A stretch of 64,000 nucleotides of DNA from Scolanthus callimorphus. Lineage: Eukaryota; Cnidaria; Anthozoa; Actiniaria; Edwardsiidae. A program made the translations under genes and the position numbers. A model generated the notes under the pieces. It saw only the letters and a program-made list of their open reading frames with translations. It made no database searches and was not told the origin of the DNA. The stretch spans positions 17,321,854 to 17,385,853 of the forward strand of contig CM066913.1 in assembly GCA_033964015.1 (NCBI GenBank), in the 5' to 3' direction. Below are positions 46,516-57,168 of this stretch, piece by piece. Position 1 is the first letter of the stretch; each line of letters opens with the position of its first letter.

Positions 46516-46839
46516 ACCTGCGTACTGGATATGCTGGGTCTTGCTACAGTTTTAGCCATTTCGAGCTATAAGCTAAGACCAGCGCCAGTTCCTGGTCAAC
46601 CACTTGCACTCTCTTGGGACATGTATATGGAGCTAGAAACTTTACTACGAAGACATTATTGTGTACTGTACATTAGAAGAGGTTTGTAACTGTTTCGTGC
46701 TTGCATGCTGGTCATGTCAGGGACTATTTAGGTAAAGTGGTAGCGACGCTGTTGATGTCCCCCTAGTTGTTACTGTTCTCGTTAATGTTTCAGAGTTCCT
46801 CTTAAAAGGAAAATTGTTGCAGATTTTGATGCAAGAGTT

Positions 46840-46845
46840 AATAAA
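46840..46845 (+). other. RECK-like gene polyadenylation signal
   Basis: AATAAA about 325 bases after the TAA stop at 46513-46515; the best placed signal before the MITE at 46904. Confidence 0.5.
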
Positions 46846-46903
46846 TAGAGATGCCATGCAACTCCAACTTCAAATGGTTCTTCTCTTTAAACTTATTTCT
46901 TAA

Positions 46904-47148
46904 AGCCGGCTGTTCAATAGTGAAATAAGCGGAGACTGGAAGAAGACGGGGACGTAAGAGCTTACGTCTCTGTGAAAATCGTAGTCGCAGTTAGCGACGT
47001 AAGCGTAAGCGGAGACGTAAGGAAAGGGAAACCTTCCGTTCTGCTTCCTTCACGCTTACGTCTCCTTCTCCGTCTCCGTTCTTTTTTCACACGAACGCAA
47101 GCGTCCTTACGTCTCCGTCTCCGCTTACTTCACTAGTGAAATGCCGGC
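46904..47148. mobile_element. Family-B MITE, TTAA-flanked
   Basis: TTAA at 46900-46903 and 47149-47152. Left AGCCGGCTGTTCAATAGTGA and right complement GCCGGCATTTCACTAGTGA. The interior repeats GACGTAAG and CTTACGTC words. It is related to the element at 4434-4670. Confidence 0.8.
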
Positions 47149-47492
47149 TTAATTCATATGGAGCGGTTTTGCGCGATTTGTGCGTTTGTGCAAGTTTGTA
47201 GTGATGCAGATCTGTCGGGGATGCATCACGTATCTGTATTTTCAAGATGGAAAAACTCGAGGATAGATTCCTACACTGATTCCTACACCTTCCGAGGATT
47301 TTTGGGAAAGTTTACTGCCATTTTCATAATTCTGCGAGCTCTCACTTTACATGTCCGGACACCCGAAACTTCATTTTGGCTTCCGTCGATCTTGAAGCAT
47401 AGCAGCTCTCAAAGCCTGCAAGAACTGTTCACTCGTTTGATTGGCGGAAGCCAAACGCGGTTGGTTAGTTAGTTGGCGTAGAGTTCGCATAA

Positions 47493-47749
47493 TAGAGCGG
47501 ATTTCACATGACCGTCGTGATTTGTTATGTAATTGCGATTGCTCTGCGTTCTCATTGGCTACTCGTTTTTCTCAGCCAATCAAATTCTTTAGTAAATACA
47601 ATTGTGTAATTACTTAGTAATTGGTTCGGCTTGTGATTGGCTGAGAAAAAAAGCCATTTAGGAGCAAGTGGTGATTTCTCTCGATTCTCATTGGCTAGTG
47701 ATTGCTCAATTGCAATTGCTTTCACGACAGTCATGTGAAAACCGCTCTA
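47493..47749. mobile_element. Family-A MITE, copy 2 (inverted)
   Basis: Ends TAGAGCGGATTTCACATGAC and GTCATGTGAAAACCGCTCTA. The internal order is the reverse of the copy at 42922-43182 (ATTGCGATTGCTCTGCGTTC here against its complement there). Confidence 0.9.
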
Positions 47750-48025
47750 TATAGTAAGACAGGAAATGAAGCGACTCTCTTCCCACTTTCCATCCCTTTT
47801 CAGCTGTGTTTGGCGAAACACTTGGGAGGCATGAGTACTTAGGGTATGACATAAAAGTTGGCATGTTTCTAAGCAAAAACAGAACTCCAAATCGTTTTTT
47901 GCTTTTGTGATTTCTGGAATGCACAATGTTTTTTAAAAGGTTCCTTTATTGGACCGTTGCCCAAAAGAAAATGTATTTTTGGTGCTACCTGTGACATGCA
48001 ACAGGTGGCCAATTTTACAACAAAA

Positions 48026-48203
48026 CACAGGGAATTTCTGCAGAAACCCATCCATGGGAAAAGCTGAATTTCCTATGAAGGCACACGCATAGGAAGTGTC
48101 CGGAATTCACAAGGACAGCCATGAGAAATCCGAACACTTCCCATTCTTCTTCCTGAGAAATTCAGCTTTTCCCATGGATGGGTTTCTGCGGAAATGCCCT
48201 GTG
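48026..48203. mobile_element. Foldback element
   Basis: CACAGGGAATTTCTGCAGAA and its near-complement TTCTGCGGAAATGCCCTGTG bound arms containing CCATGGGAAAAGCTGAATTTC. A degenerate relative sits at about 21855-21985 in a WDR49-like intron (CTTCCCATTCTTCTGCCATG). Confidence 0.75.
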
Positions 48204-48399
48204 GAAGATGGATTCTCTCTGGATTTGAACCCATTTTGACAGCAGATGCTTCGACACAGACTGATGATAGAAAAAAAAACTTCGGGAAAATCGAACAAAC
48301 GCCTCATATAAAGACTGGCTAGCGCTGCAGTACAACAAAATGTGTATATCGACTATTTCCTGCTACAGTCCTGCTATCCTCGTATCTATCAGTGGTGTG

Positions 48400-48605
48400 C
48401 GGACTAGTTAAATAGCAGGAATTAAGCGACTGTAAACAGGAGTAGCGTGTTGTCAAACAGGAACAGCGTTGTACTATAAAAGCAGGAATAGCGTTACTAA
48501 ACAGGTCCGGAATAGTGTAATACTCCAAGTAGGACTTGGATAGCGTTACTAGACAGGGATAGTGTTATTCTCCACCCGGAATAGCGTTATCTAGGCAAGT
48601 GTAGT
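48400..48605. repeat. Degenerate AATAGCGTTA tandem repeat
   Basis: Words such as CAGGAATAGCGTTACT, GGATAGCGTTACT, GGAATAGCGTTATC recur every 25-35 bases with strong divergence. Confidence 0.55.
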
Positions 48606-50052
48606 TCCTTGTTCAACAAGAGTAAGTGAAATTCTAGCTTGAATGATTGAAGAACTTTAGCCCATGCGTTTTGAAGCCGCGGGTGTACAAGTTCAATGCC
48701 ACAGTACACGAAAAGAAAATCTAACGGTACAACACGTATCATTAGAGCAACAACTTTAGCGAGGGCATTTCTGAACCGAGTTATACTTCCAAGTTTGAGC
48801 AGCGAACCTTGGCCGTTGGGTTCCCTGCGCCAGCCGTGCTAGCTGGATCCACTGACCTTATACAAACACAGAAACAGAGCCTCATATTTGATTGATCGGC
48901 CAAACATTTGCCCCGAAAGACGAGATGCCGAGCAAGAAGGGACTTCATTGTTCTGTATTTTCTGTGAAAATGTCGAGTCCAAATTGGCTCGATGACAGAA
49001 TTTGCAACTGGTCATTATTGCTCATCATTTGAATAAACAATACAAATAATATGATTTGTGACATGTCCTAATATTGGTGCGATGTGATTGGCTAAAATCT
49101 TGCATCCCCACCAATATTGCTTTTCAACTCGGAACATTGAAAAGTGGCTCAATTTTTCGGCCAAGGTTAAAGCTCCGGAATGTAGGGTACTGGCCACGAA
49201 GGCATTGTTTGACAGAAATTCAATCATTGTTTGCTGACAGGCTGAATTGCAAATAGTCGGCGTGCGAACAAAACGTTTAACCAAGCTTCACGCTCATTAA
49301 TTTTTAATTAATAAAATCCCCTAATACTGTACAAGTTTATGTAAAAAATGAAATTTGAACGCTACTCCTTTTATACACAATCACTTTCTCTATTTTTTTA
49401 CATCTTCATCTCATAATTTATACCAGTAATTTTTTTGTACGAAATGCTCCTCAAATGACAGAAATTTCTTACACATTTGAACAACGCATTTCACGAACTA
49501 AATTTGAGCAATGCATTCAAACCACATGTACTGTTGCTAAGGTGCGCAAAATAAAACCAGATTAACAATTGAAACAAGTGACTAAAGGGGCACAGTTCTG
49601 CTATTTATCATACGCAGATAAAAAGACACGCAGAAACACATATCGCAGAAAAGGGTGGGGCATCGCTATTCATATTACACTTTCAAACTTCTGAAAAATG
49701 CCGCATGAAGTTGTTCATACTTACACATAATTTTCTACATGAACGATCTAAAATGTCCCGTAAGTGTCCACATACAAAGGGCAATAATCTTGAGCAAGTA
49801 GAGTTGTGGAAGAAACTGGCGTCCAGCCAGGACTTTGGTTTTGATGTTTTGACGGCCTATTGCTTGCTTGCCGCAATATCAGCAAACTTCATTCAATAAC
49901 GCTCTTAGAGTTTGAGCCTACATCCAGATAAAGTGGATATAAGTATGTTAAAGTGGCGCTATACGATGTTTCCGGAGAATAGTGTATTTGCAGTATGTTA
50001 TGATGCAGGAGGTGATGATATCAAACTAAATGTTTCTAAACTCAGGCTCGAG

Positions 50053-50342
50053 CTAAACAATAACACAGCAACATCCATCCTCGTCTTCTTGTTTCGTTTT
50101 CTCTGCTTCTTTTTCCGCCTCTTTTGCTTTCTCTTTCTCTTTTTCATCGCACTTCTTTTCCTCCTCCTTCGGTTTTTCTTTCTCGGAATCCTTATTTTCC
50201 TCATCTTTCTTCTCTCCCTCTCCTTCTGCTGTCTCGGGCTTCTCTTCCGTATTCTGGTTCTGGTCAGCATCCCCCCTTCTGTAGTTGCCTCCTCTTGTTT
50301 GGGAGCTTCGTCTGCGGCTGGAGTTGTTTCCTCGTCCGCCAT
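50053..50342 (-). CDS. Small acidic/Lys-rich protein with C-terminal CaaX box (single-base break)
   Basis: The frame starts MADEETTPAADEAP at 50342. After a six-C run on the plus strand (50271-50276) the coding pattern moves to the neighbouring frame, continuing as DADQNQNTEEKPETAEGEG and ending EDEDGCCCVIV before TAG. One base inserted in the run would give a 96-aa protein, over half Glu/Lys/Asp. The last four residues CVIV fit a CaaX prenylation signal with extra cysteines next to it, suggesting a lipid-anchored peripheral membrane protein. The start lies in an AAAATGGCGG context (YY1-like). I do not recognise the family. The alternative uninterrupted frame (to 49998) is Arg/Lys-rich and less plausible. 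Confidence 0.55.
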
Positions 50343-51243
50343 TTTGCTTTAAAGTTTGCACTGTTCTTTGCACCCGCGCCCGTTTCCCAAAGTGGTTTGT
50401 TTACAACTGAGCACGAACGCCTGACTGCCGATAGCAGGACAAGCCAGCTCTTCAATTATTAACTTGTTGCCATCGCAACGTCCACCTGTTGTATAAAGAC
50501 TGTCTAAAATGCCTGTCATTTTTTCAACCAATCACAATACAGCATCCTGGATTTGCAGGGTTGTGCCATTGTTTGTCGGAAGTTTGATTTTCATTAAGGG
50601 AAATCTGCGCTATCATCCAAACCTAAACAATGACCCCTCCCTTCCAATCTAGCTTTTACGAGGAATCCACTTTTAATAGTTTAGCATTGTTTGAGGAGTT
50701 TGTCAATTACTTGTCGTCTTGATTTTTATCCGTAGTGGACTGATTTTGTTTCTCAGTTCATTTTGAGGATGCAAAAACCAATTTTGTCAGAAAAACAAAA
50801 GCGCGAGAGTTTGTTTTAATTGTTCCAAAGGAGCAGGTAATTTAGCAACTACTTGTCATGTCTATTTCGACTAGTACTTGAGTTAAATAGAATGGAAACG
50901 AAGACTTCTCTAATTCTCGCTCAATTTCTACGAATAAAACTACAAGAAAATTGCATTTATGGTATTTTTTCGTGACGCATTTGACACCTTAACATTTGGA
51001 GTGCTGCCAATCAAATACGTAATGGAAAGCAGCTAAAATCTCATTTGGGCATCGATTATATTTATGAGACACCTGTGAAAATGTTTCTGTTCTTTTCTCG
51101 TTTTTATTTCCATCACACGGCCGGTCCATTCCAATCACGAAGCGCATTTTAGGTGATTGTGCCAGGATATGTTCTGAGCAGAGCTGACATAACGCGCGCA
51201 AACTTTCGCCACTCACTATCTATACACTTCCCATTCTGCAATA
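50343..51243. other. Gene-free interval
   Basis: Upstream of the CaaX gene; it should contain its promoter. No other exon or repeat is recognised. Confidence 0.4.
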
Positions 51244-51666
51244 CAGTAAAAACCCGCATAAAAGAACAAGTGGATTAAGAACACTCAGGCTGAAATTTGG
51301 CCAAAAAGGTACCTTATACATAAGAACACATGCAGCCTGAAAACTGAAAAGTTGTTCTTGCATAAAAAATGACTGCCAGTTAGACTCAAGTACAGAAACC
51401 TACTCTGGTACAGTACAGTAGATCAATAGACAGTTGCACACAGATTTCCTACAGTATGTACCGTATGGGGATTTCCAGGCTGCATTTAGCCAAGTAGCTT
51501 ATTTTTCTGCCAATCATATTCTTTATTTGACTGTTGGTAGTGAATGCAGTATTTTAAGAACATCTCAAGAACATTTCAGGCTGATTTTGCAGAAATCACC
51601 CAATATATAAGAACAAAATCAGCCTGAATCCCCAAAACACTTGTTCTATTATGCGGGTTTTTACTG
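51244..51666. mobile_element. Tc1/mariner-like MITE
   Basis: Ends CAGTAAAAACCCGCATAA and TTATGCGGGTTTTTACTG, with TA dinucleotides outside both ends (51242-51243 and 51667-51668). The interior repeats TAAGAACA(A/C) with CAGCCTGA. CAGT termini with TA duplication are typical of Tc1/mariner. It lies 32 bases past the JMJD8-like stop, thus probably in its 3' UTR. Confidence 0.85.
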
Positions 51667-51698
51667 TACCTCTAACAAACAAAACAAAACAAAAAACT

Positions 51699-54600
51699 CT
51701 AATTGTTGAGCTCTTGATCAATTTGCACACCCTGGTCATATACTATCTTGGCTTCCTGTGTTTCCCCTAGGTTCGTTAGGATATTGGCCAGCTCGAAGTA
51801 CAGAAATGGTTGTCCTGGGGTCAGTTTTATTATCTGAAAGAAATCAGTGATGTCGATAGTTGCTCACTGGGTCATCGCGCGCCAGGGTGCTGAAGGAAGA
51901 TAAGGGGAGGACCTGGTGCGTGAGGTTGTGTCTGTTCGTTCCCTTGTTCGCAATCTTTCGTCCGTCTGTCTGATTGCTTGCTAATTCGCTCGCTCATTTT
52001 TTCGTCCGTCCGTCCACCCATCTGCCTGACCGTCCATCTGTCCGTCCGTTCCTAATTCGTCCATCTGCTTAGGTCAGTCCGTTCCTAGGCACCGTTCGTC
52101 CGCTTGTCAGTCCGTTCTTAGTTCGTTCGCCCGCTTTTGTCCGTCCGTTTTTAACTTGTTCGTCCGCTTGACGTCCGTCCATTCCTTGTTCGCTATCCGT
52201 TCCTAGTTCGTTTGCCCGCTTGTCCGTCCGTTCCTAGTTCGTTCATCCGCTTGTCGTCCGTTCCTGGATACTGCTCGTCCGCTTGTCTGTCCGTTTTTAG
52301 TTCGTTCGTCTGCTTGACGTCCGTCCATTCTAGTTCGTTCGTCCGCTTGTCCGTCCGTCCCTAGTTTGTTCGCCCGGCTGTCCGTTCGTTCGTTGTTTCG
52401 TTACCTTGTGATATGCCTTTACTGCTCCTTGAAGTTGGCCCTGAAAAAAAAGAAACATGGTTAGTCATTTTCTAGAATCCGTCATATATATGGTACTAAT
52501 ACTAGCCGTACTATAGCCCCGTAGCAAGCGTTTCCAGTGTGTTTCAGCCGTCAGAGAAATGTGTGAGAGAATTTACGGTCGCATATTTTGCGCGGCCAAA
52601 AAAAAAAAACCGAGAATCTCTCTTTCGTACTTTAGGTGCTTTTATCTCACCCTGAAAACACGGATTCGCAGGATTCTTAAGATACACTGGACAGACAAGG
52701 TCACAAATGAGGAGCTCTGGGATAAAGCAAACCAACTATCAATCGTGACGCCGGTGAGGAAGCGGAGGAGGACCTGGTTGGGTCACACCCTTAGACGTCC
52801 CCCAGGCAGTATCCAGACAAGCCCTGCGGTGGAATCCTTAAGGCAAGAGGGGAAGGGGCCGCCCTAGAAACACCTGGAGGAGGGATACGAAGAAAGAGAT
52901 AAAGGAACTAGGACTGCATTGGAGTGAGATGGAACACCTGGTTTAGAAGAGGAGACAGTGGAAGATTTTCGTCAATGGCCCATGCTCCAAGCAAGCAAGC
53001 AAGCAAGTATAAAGTGAAACACGAAAACGCACGCTACGCAGGCTAGCCATACTGCTTATGTATAAAGTGAGAACACGAAAACGCTACGCAGGCTAGCCAT
53101 ACTACTTATGACTGACGTACTGTTCCGAGTAACAATCTGAGGTGTTGCCAATTGCCATCAATGCTGTCCGGATGCACGACCAGTGCTTGCTGCACCTCTC
53201 TCATTGCCATTTCCATATTTCCCGTGGCAGCGTAGAACTCGGACAAATCCACTTTGCTGATTACAAACCAAGGGTCAAGTGCCGAGGCCTTCTTCATCAA
53301 CTAGTGTGAGAAAAGGAAAGGATTGTTTGATAGAAATGGCGGCCCAACCCCGTTATGGTAGATTTACACGCTGCAATGTTTCGGACGTTTTGTTAAAGGG
53401 AATGAAAATGATTGACGTTTCGGAAAAGTAACCTTCACTTTCAAATCTATACCCCTCGAATACGTTGCGTTTTGAATCTGCTTATCGTTACTTGTTTAAG
53501 TCATGATCTATTTCTTTTCTGCCCCACCTCTATCGCTTCGGTGTGCTGCTTTTTGTCGTAAAGTGTTCTTGATAACTTGTGCAAAACCTCCGCATTTCCT
53601 GAAACAATCAATAACACGTTAGTGCTCACAAGATATCAACTGTAAAGAATTAAGGCAAGGGCGAGTGAAATAATACTAAATTTCTTCATTCAAGATTCTA
53701 TACCGTGCGGTAACTCAAAAAATCTGACTCTCTAGATGAGTTTTATGATCCCATGACCTTCTGTATACTAGTCAGACGCTCTACCACTGAGCTACCAGAG
53801 ACCCCAGAGACTTAGATTTTTTCTGAGTTACCGCGCGCGGTGTAGAATCTTGAATCAAGACATTTAGCGCAAGATATCAGCGACAAAGCGGTCACGATTA
53901 AACCCTGAACCAGAACACCACTGTTCACGCTGTTTATGGTGTTATGAACGTAACGGCGTAGTAGTATTGGTGGTCTACTTTTCATACTTATTTTATTTAC
54001 CAGGTAAGATCTTTCTAAGCTCTCTGTAGAGCTCCTCCCTTCTATGGTCATCCGTGGTTCTAGCTGAGGCTGAAATATAAAACCCGGTGTAAGCAAACTA
54101 TTTTTTTCCTTCCTATTTCCCACGCAAACTAAACCGAAAAATCCATCAGAACATACAGGTATTCTAAAGAAGGAACATTTGTTTCATCGGAAGTGGAGGC
54201 GAGAGTATGCGAAATACAGGTAGCCCATAAATGTCCTAACTTTCTTGATATGGAAAATCCCGTCGCGGAAACATCAAATGGTTTTGCAGATCGATATGCG
54301 AGCTATGATGGCGTCATTTGTGATACATTTAGTTCAATGGAGTTTGTCGGAGCAAAGGCTACCACGCAACAGGGAAAATGGTGTAAAATATGAGAGGCGA
54401 AATAACTAGCCGTCCTAGAAGCGTACGCCTGAGCGCTCTACGGACAACGTTTATGAACCAAATGATGTGAGTGCCCAACCAGAATTCGAGATATAAAACC
54501 GTTCTTGTATAAAACGAGATAATATCCATCCATACCTTCGTAGAAATAACTACCCGTCCTAGAAGCGTACGCCTGAGTGCTCTACGGACAACGTTTATGA

Positions 54601-57168
54601 ACCAAATGATGTGAGTGCCCAACCAGAATTCGAGATATAAAACCGTTCTTGTATAAAACGAGATAATATCCATCCATACCTTCGTAGAAATAGCCTTCCA
54701 CTTTCGTTTGCGCTTGTTTCTTCTGTATGCCAATTGCGACAGTATCACCAATATTAATAGTGCCATGGTAAAATGATTCAGGCTGGGGAAACAACAAGCA
54801 AGCGTTTGACGCAAAACAATTCTACTTAAAATATAACCTGAATAAGTAACCGTCCTTTATCACGTCGGTGCCCGCGTTCCCTGTTCGAGGAAAAGACGTC
54901 TGTGCAACGAGCTTAAACATTCCATACTGATGACGTAGGAGCAGGACTGGAAATTGCGACCACACACCAGGACTAAGCGACTAAAAATTTGAAAATATGC
55001 GCCAGCTGGCGACCAAATATTTTGTCGCTATTTTCTAGCCTGATGCTACCTGGCGACCAAAGTTATGTTCAGGCGATCTGTTGTTTTCCAGCCCTGCAGG
55101 GGCCCTGACGCATAGGTTGCCTACAGTGAATCACTAAAAGCTAGCAAATTTAACGATTTTTCCTTCACAAAAATCCATGTGCCTCTAGGCTCAGACGACC
55201 TTTCTGGCATAGGGAGCCTAGGTCCGGCGTGATAAAGGACAGCTGTTTACTCAGGCTTTAAATACACAATGAGATATTCCTAGTCAAGGTACCAAATAGA
55301 GGATTTCACCGGCTTCCTGGATGCATTCCAATGGCAATTGGTCTTTTTCCAAGTATGGGTACACCTTTCTGAACCAGTCCTGCTGCGAGAAGCTAGGCCA
55401 AACACCTGAAGAACAAAACAGAAATGCGGTGATTTTTATCAAAGATGGATTTTTTCACGCGCAAGCGAAACAGAAACGGTTTCAGTTATTCGAGGCTACT
55501 GTATTTCTCAATAGACCGTGTTTAGTCACATTGTCGCGCAACGAACAACGGGCATCTATGCGCCGTATGTTTTGCCCACTTTAGTCTAATGTACGATAAA
55601 AAACAAGTCTTTTCTCTTCGGCCGATAACAGCAAACCTCGGCCAAATCTCACTATCATGCTCAACGCAACATCATCCAATAATTGCTTTATTATGCAGCA
55701 ACTAGGAATTCTCAAAGTCAGAGATGAGGCAAACAGAAGGAAAGACTCTCTCGGCCGTCAAACCCCCTATTATCTGCAATATGACGTCATTTCAGTGCGC
55801 AAAGTGACGTCAACAAAAGGCGCGTCAACATGGTTTCGCGCTGCGTACTAGAATCGATTAGTGTGGATGCACGATAAAACAAGTTATTGACCGGGAACGC
55901 CTGCCCACCTCCTGTTGGTGTACGCTGAGGTGGATAAAGGAACCACCTCTTGCGGCCAAAGATAACACCATTCCACCCATCAGCGTGCTTGTGAAAGCTC
56001 ACTCCTGTTCCTGAACCACCCAGGAAAAAGAAACTGGAATCTTCTCCTTCCTACAAATAAAGACAACTTGTAAACGACTTACCTAAGTATCATGCATAGG
56101 ACAACGGCTATGGCCTTGTTGATAATTGTTTCTTGGCTTAGGAACATTGTAACGCGCGTGTTAAGCAAATCAAAACGTAGCCGCTGTGGTGAATGCTGAT
56201 GGTTGCTTTGTGGTTCACAAAAATACTAGCTTCCTCAGGACTAACCTTTATTTCTAAGTAAGCTGGTGGTTTAATTGTTTTGCGTAGGGTAGAAGTGTTG
56301 TGAAAAGATCGATCGAACACATACCTGCGGAGATAACAACATAGCAGTTTAAATACACGCTTACATACGTAAATGACGTAAGAGAATCGTATGTGAGAGG
56401 CCGCACAAATCCAGGAGTGAAAGATGAGGGAAGGGGGGGGGGGGGGGGGGGAGGTGCATATAGGAACGGAAGGTTGTCCCCCCCCCCAATTCTCGGGCGC
56501 AAATGATGCTACTCGGGCACTCCGACCTATGAAACGACTTACTGTTGTGAAGATCTGGGTTCCTTGTCGTTCATAAATTCGATATATTCCTGGAGTGTTG
56601 ATTTTGTATTTCCATTACCTCCTGATCTGACAATACCATCTGCTGTCCCACTCAATACCACGTGATCTCCGAACTCCTTCAGCAAACTCTGCTTTGTCCA
56701 TCTCGTGTTGTTTACCCATACATTCGCGATTTCACGAAACTTCAGAATTAATGGTCGCTTGTATCGAAAATCCATTTCAAACTCCTCTCTGGTCAAAGTG
56801 TCCGCATATCGCTTTTCTATGTTACAAACAGTTGCATCATAAAGTGCTTCGTCTTCATAAGATGCCTTCTCCCAACCTTTATTTAATGAAGATGTCGCCT
56901 GAGACACCGAATCTTGGGGTAGAACAGGCAGGTGTGGAGTTCCACGGGGCTCATTTCTTGGCCCAAAACCAATTAAACCCAAATATATAATCCCAGTGAA
57001 AGTAAAAACGGCGAGCGCGATATTAAATAATAATCTGGAATTTACTTCATGCTGGCTTTTACTTTCTTTCTTCCGCGAGCTTCTTGTGGTTTCTTTTTTG
57101 ACGTGAGAGCTGCAGGCGTCGTGAATGTTGTTTACTGCTTTCTTTCTTCCATGGACCCCGCGTACCAT
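51699..57168 (-). CDS. JMJD8-like JmjC protein with C-terminal TPR repeats
   Basis: Ten exons: 56543-57168, 56246-56324, 55909-56050, 55293-55405, 54680-54782, 54001-54069, 53528-53598, 53121-53300, 52405-52440, 51699-51833; phases agree and total 1554 nt (517 aa). Residues about 46-68 (LLFNIALAVFTFTGIIYLGL) form a signal anchor after a basic N-terminus, so the rest should be ER-luminal. The JmjC region includes GTADGIVRSGG, SGTGVSFHKHADGWN, IFGRKRWFLYPPQ, LPLECIQEAGEILYL and FYHGTIN. His255/His257 stand in the iron-ligand region and His326 fits the distal His. Human JMJD8 (264 aa) ends soon after this point. Here about 170 residues follow, with TPR-like helices (HKLSRTLYDKKQHTEAIE, LSEFYAATGNMEMAMREVQQA, GQLQGAVKAYHK, FELANILTNLGETQEAKIVY). 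The enzymatic activity of the family is unsettled. Confidence 0.85.
51940..52400. repeat. Degenerate GTCCGTCCGTTC tandem repeat
   Basis: Repeats of TTCGTCCGCTTGTCCGTCCG and TTCCTAGTTCGTTCG with a 30-40 base irregular period. They are intronic and end at the donor of the exon at 52405. Confidence 0.8.
52620..53010 (+). mobile_element. LINE 3' end (decayed)
   Basis: Translation gives the typical C-terminal stretch of a non-LTR retrotransposon ORF2: RRILKIHWTDKVTNEELW, RRRTWLGHTLRRPPG and, one frame over, GRPRNTWRRDTKKEIKELG. A frameshift near 52855 and in-frame stops break it. It ends with a short AAGC tetramer run (about 52991-53007) that looks like the LINE tail. It lies in the intron between 52440 and 53121. 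Confidence 0.85.
53685..53856. mobile_element. Foldback element enclosing a tRNA-like sequence
   Basis: TTCATTCAAGATTCTATACC and GGTGTAGAATCTTGAATCAA are inverted, with adjoining GCGGTAACTCA against TGAGTTACCGC. Between them is the tRNA-Thr-like sequence described separately. Confidence 0.8.
53727..53803 (-). pseudogene. tRNA-Thr(AGT)-like sequence, degenerate
   Basis: On the minus strand GGTCTCTGGTAGCTCAGTGG gives an acceptor start, D arm and a good A box. Anticodon arm TCTGA-CTAGTAT-ACAGA places AGT in the loop, with one mismatch at the base of the stem. The 3' part (ATGGGATCATAAAACTC) has a poor B box and T arm, and AGAGAGTC can pair with the acceptor. It is more likely a decayed tRNA or SINE head than a working gene. 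Confidence 0.6.
54400..54685. repeat. 143-bp tandem duplication across a splice donor
   Basis: 54400-54542 and 54543-54685 are almost identical (AATAACTAGCCGTCCTAGAA against AATAACTACCCGTCCTAGAA). The second copy contains the end of the JMJD8-like exon 54680-54782 and its donor; the first copy carries an unused duplicate of the same exon end and donor near 54536. Confidence 0.95.
54955..55095. repeat. GTCGCC-family repeat fragment
   Basis: AAAATATGCGCCAGCTGGCG, TGGCGACCAAATATTTTGTC and CTGGCGACCAAAG words relate this piece to 7332-7830. It is intronic in the JMJD8-like gene. Confidence 0.55.
56433..56487. repeat. G19 and C10 homopolymers
   Basis: A run of 19 G (56433-56451) is followed 26 bases later by a run of 10 C (56478-56487). 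It is intronic. Such runs are prone to length errors. Confidence 0.8.

Larger units (their letters stand above)
47153..50052. other. Gene-free interval
   Basis: No coding exon is recognised. It holds a family-A MITE, a foldback element at 48026-48203 and a degenerate tandem repeat at 48400-48605. The remainder is AT-rich and featureless to my reading. Confidence 0.5.

Noticed and set aside
49998..50342. Uninterrupted Arg/Lys-rich 114-codon frame
   Set aside because: After the C6 run this frame is low-complexity basic sequence, whereas the neighbouring frame keeps the acidic bias and ends in a CaaX box.
54359..54814. 151-codon minus frame with an internal repeated block
   Set aside because: It reads through the donor at 54680 and the 143-bp duplication in a frame different from the JMJD8-like exon.
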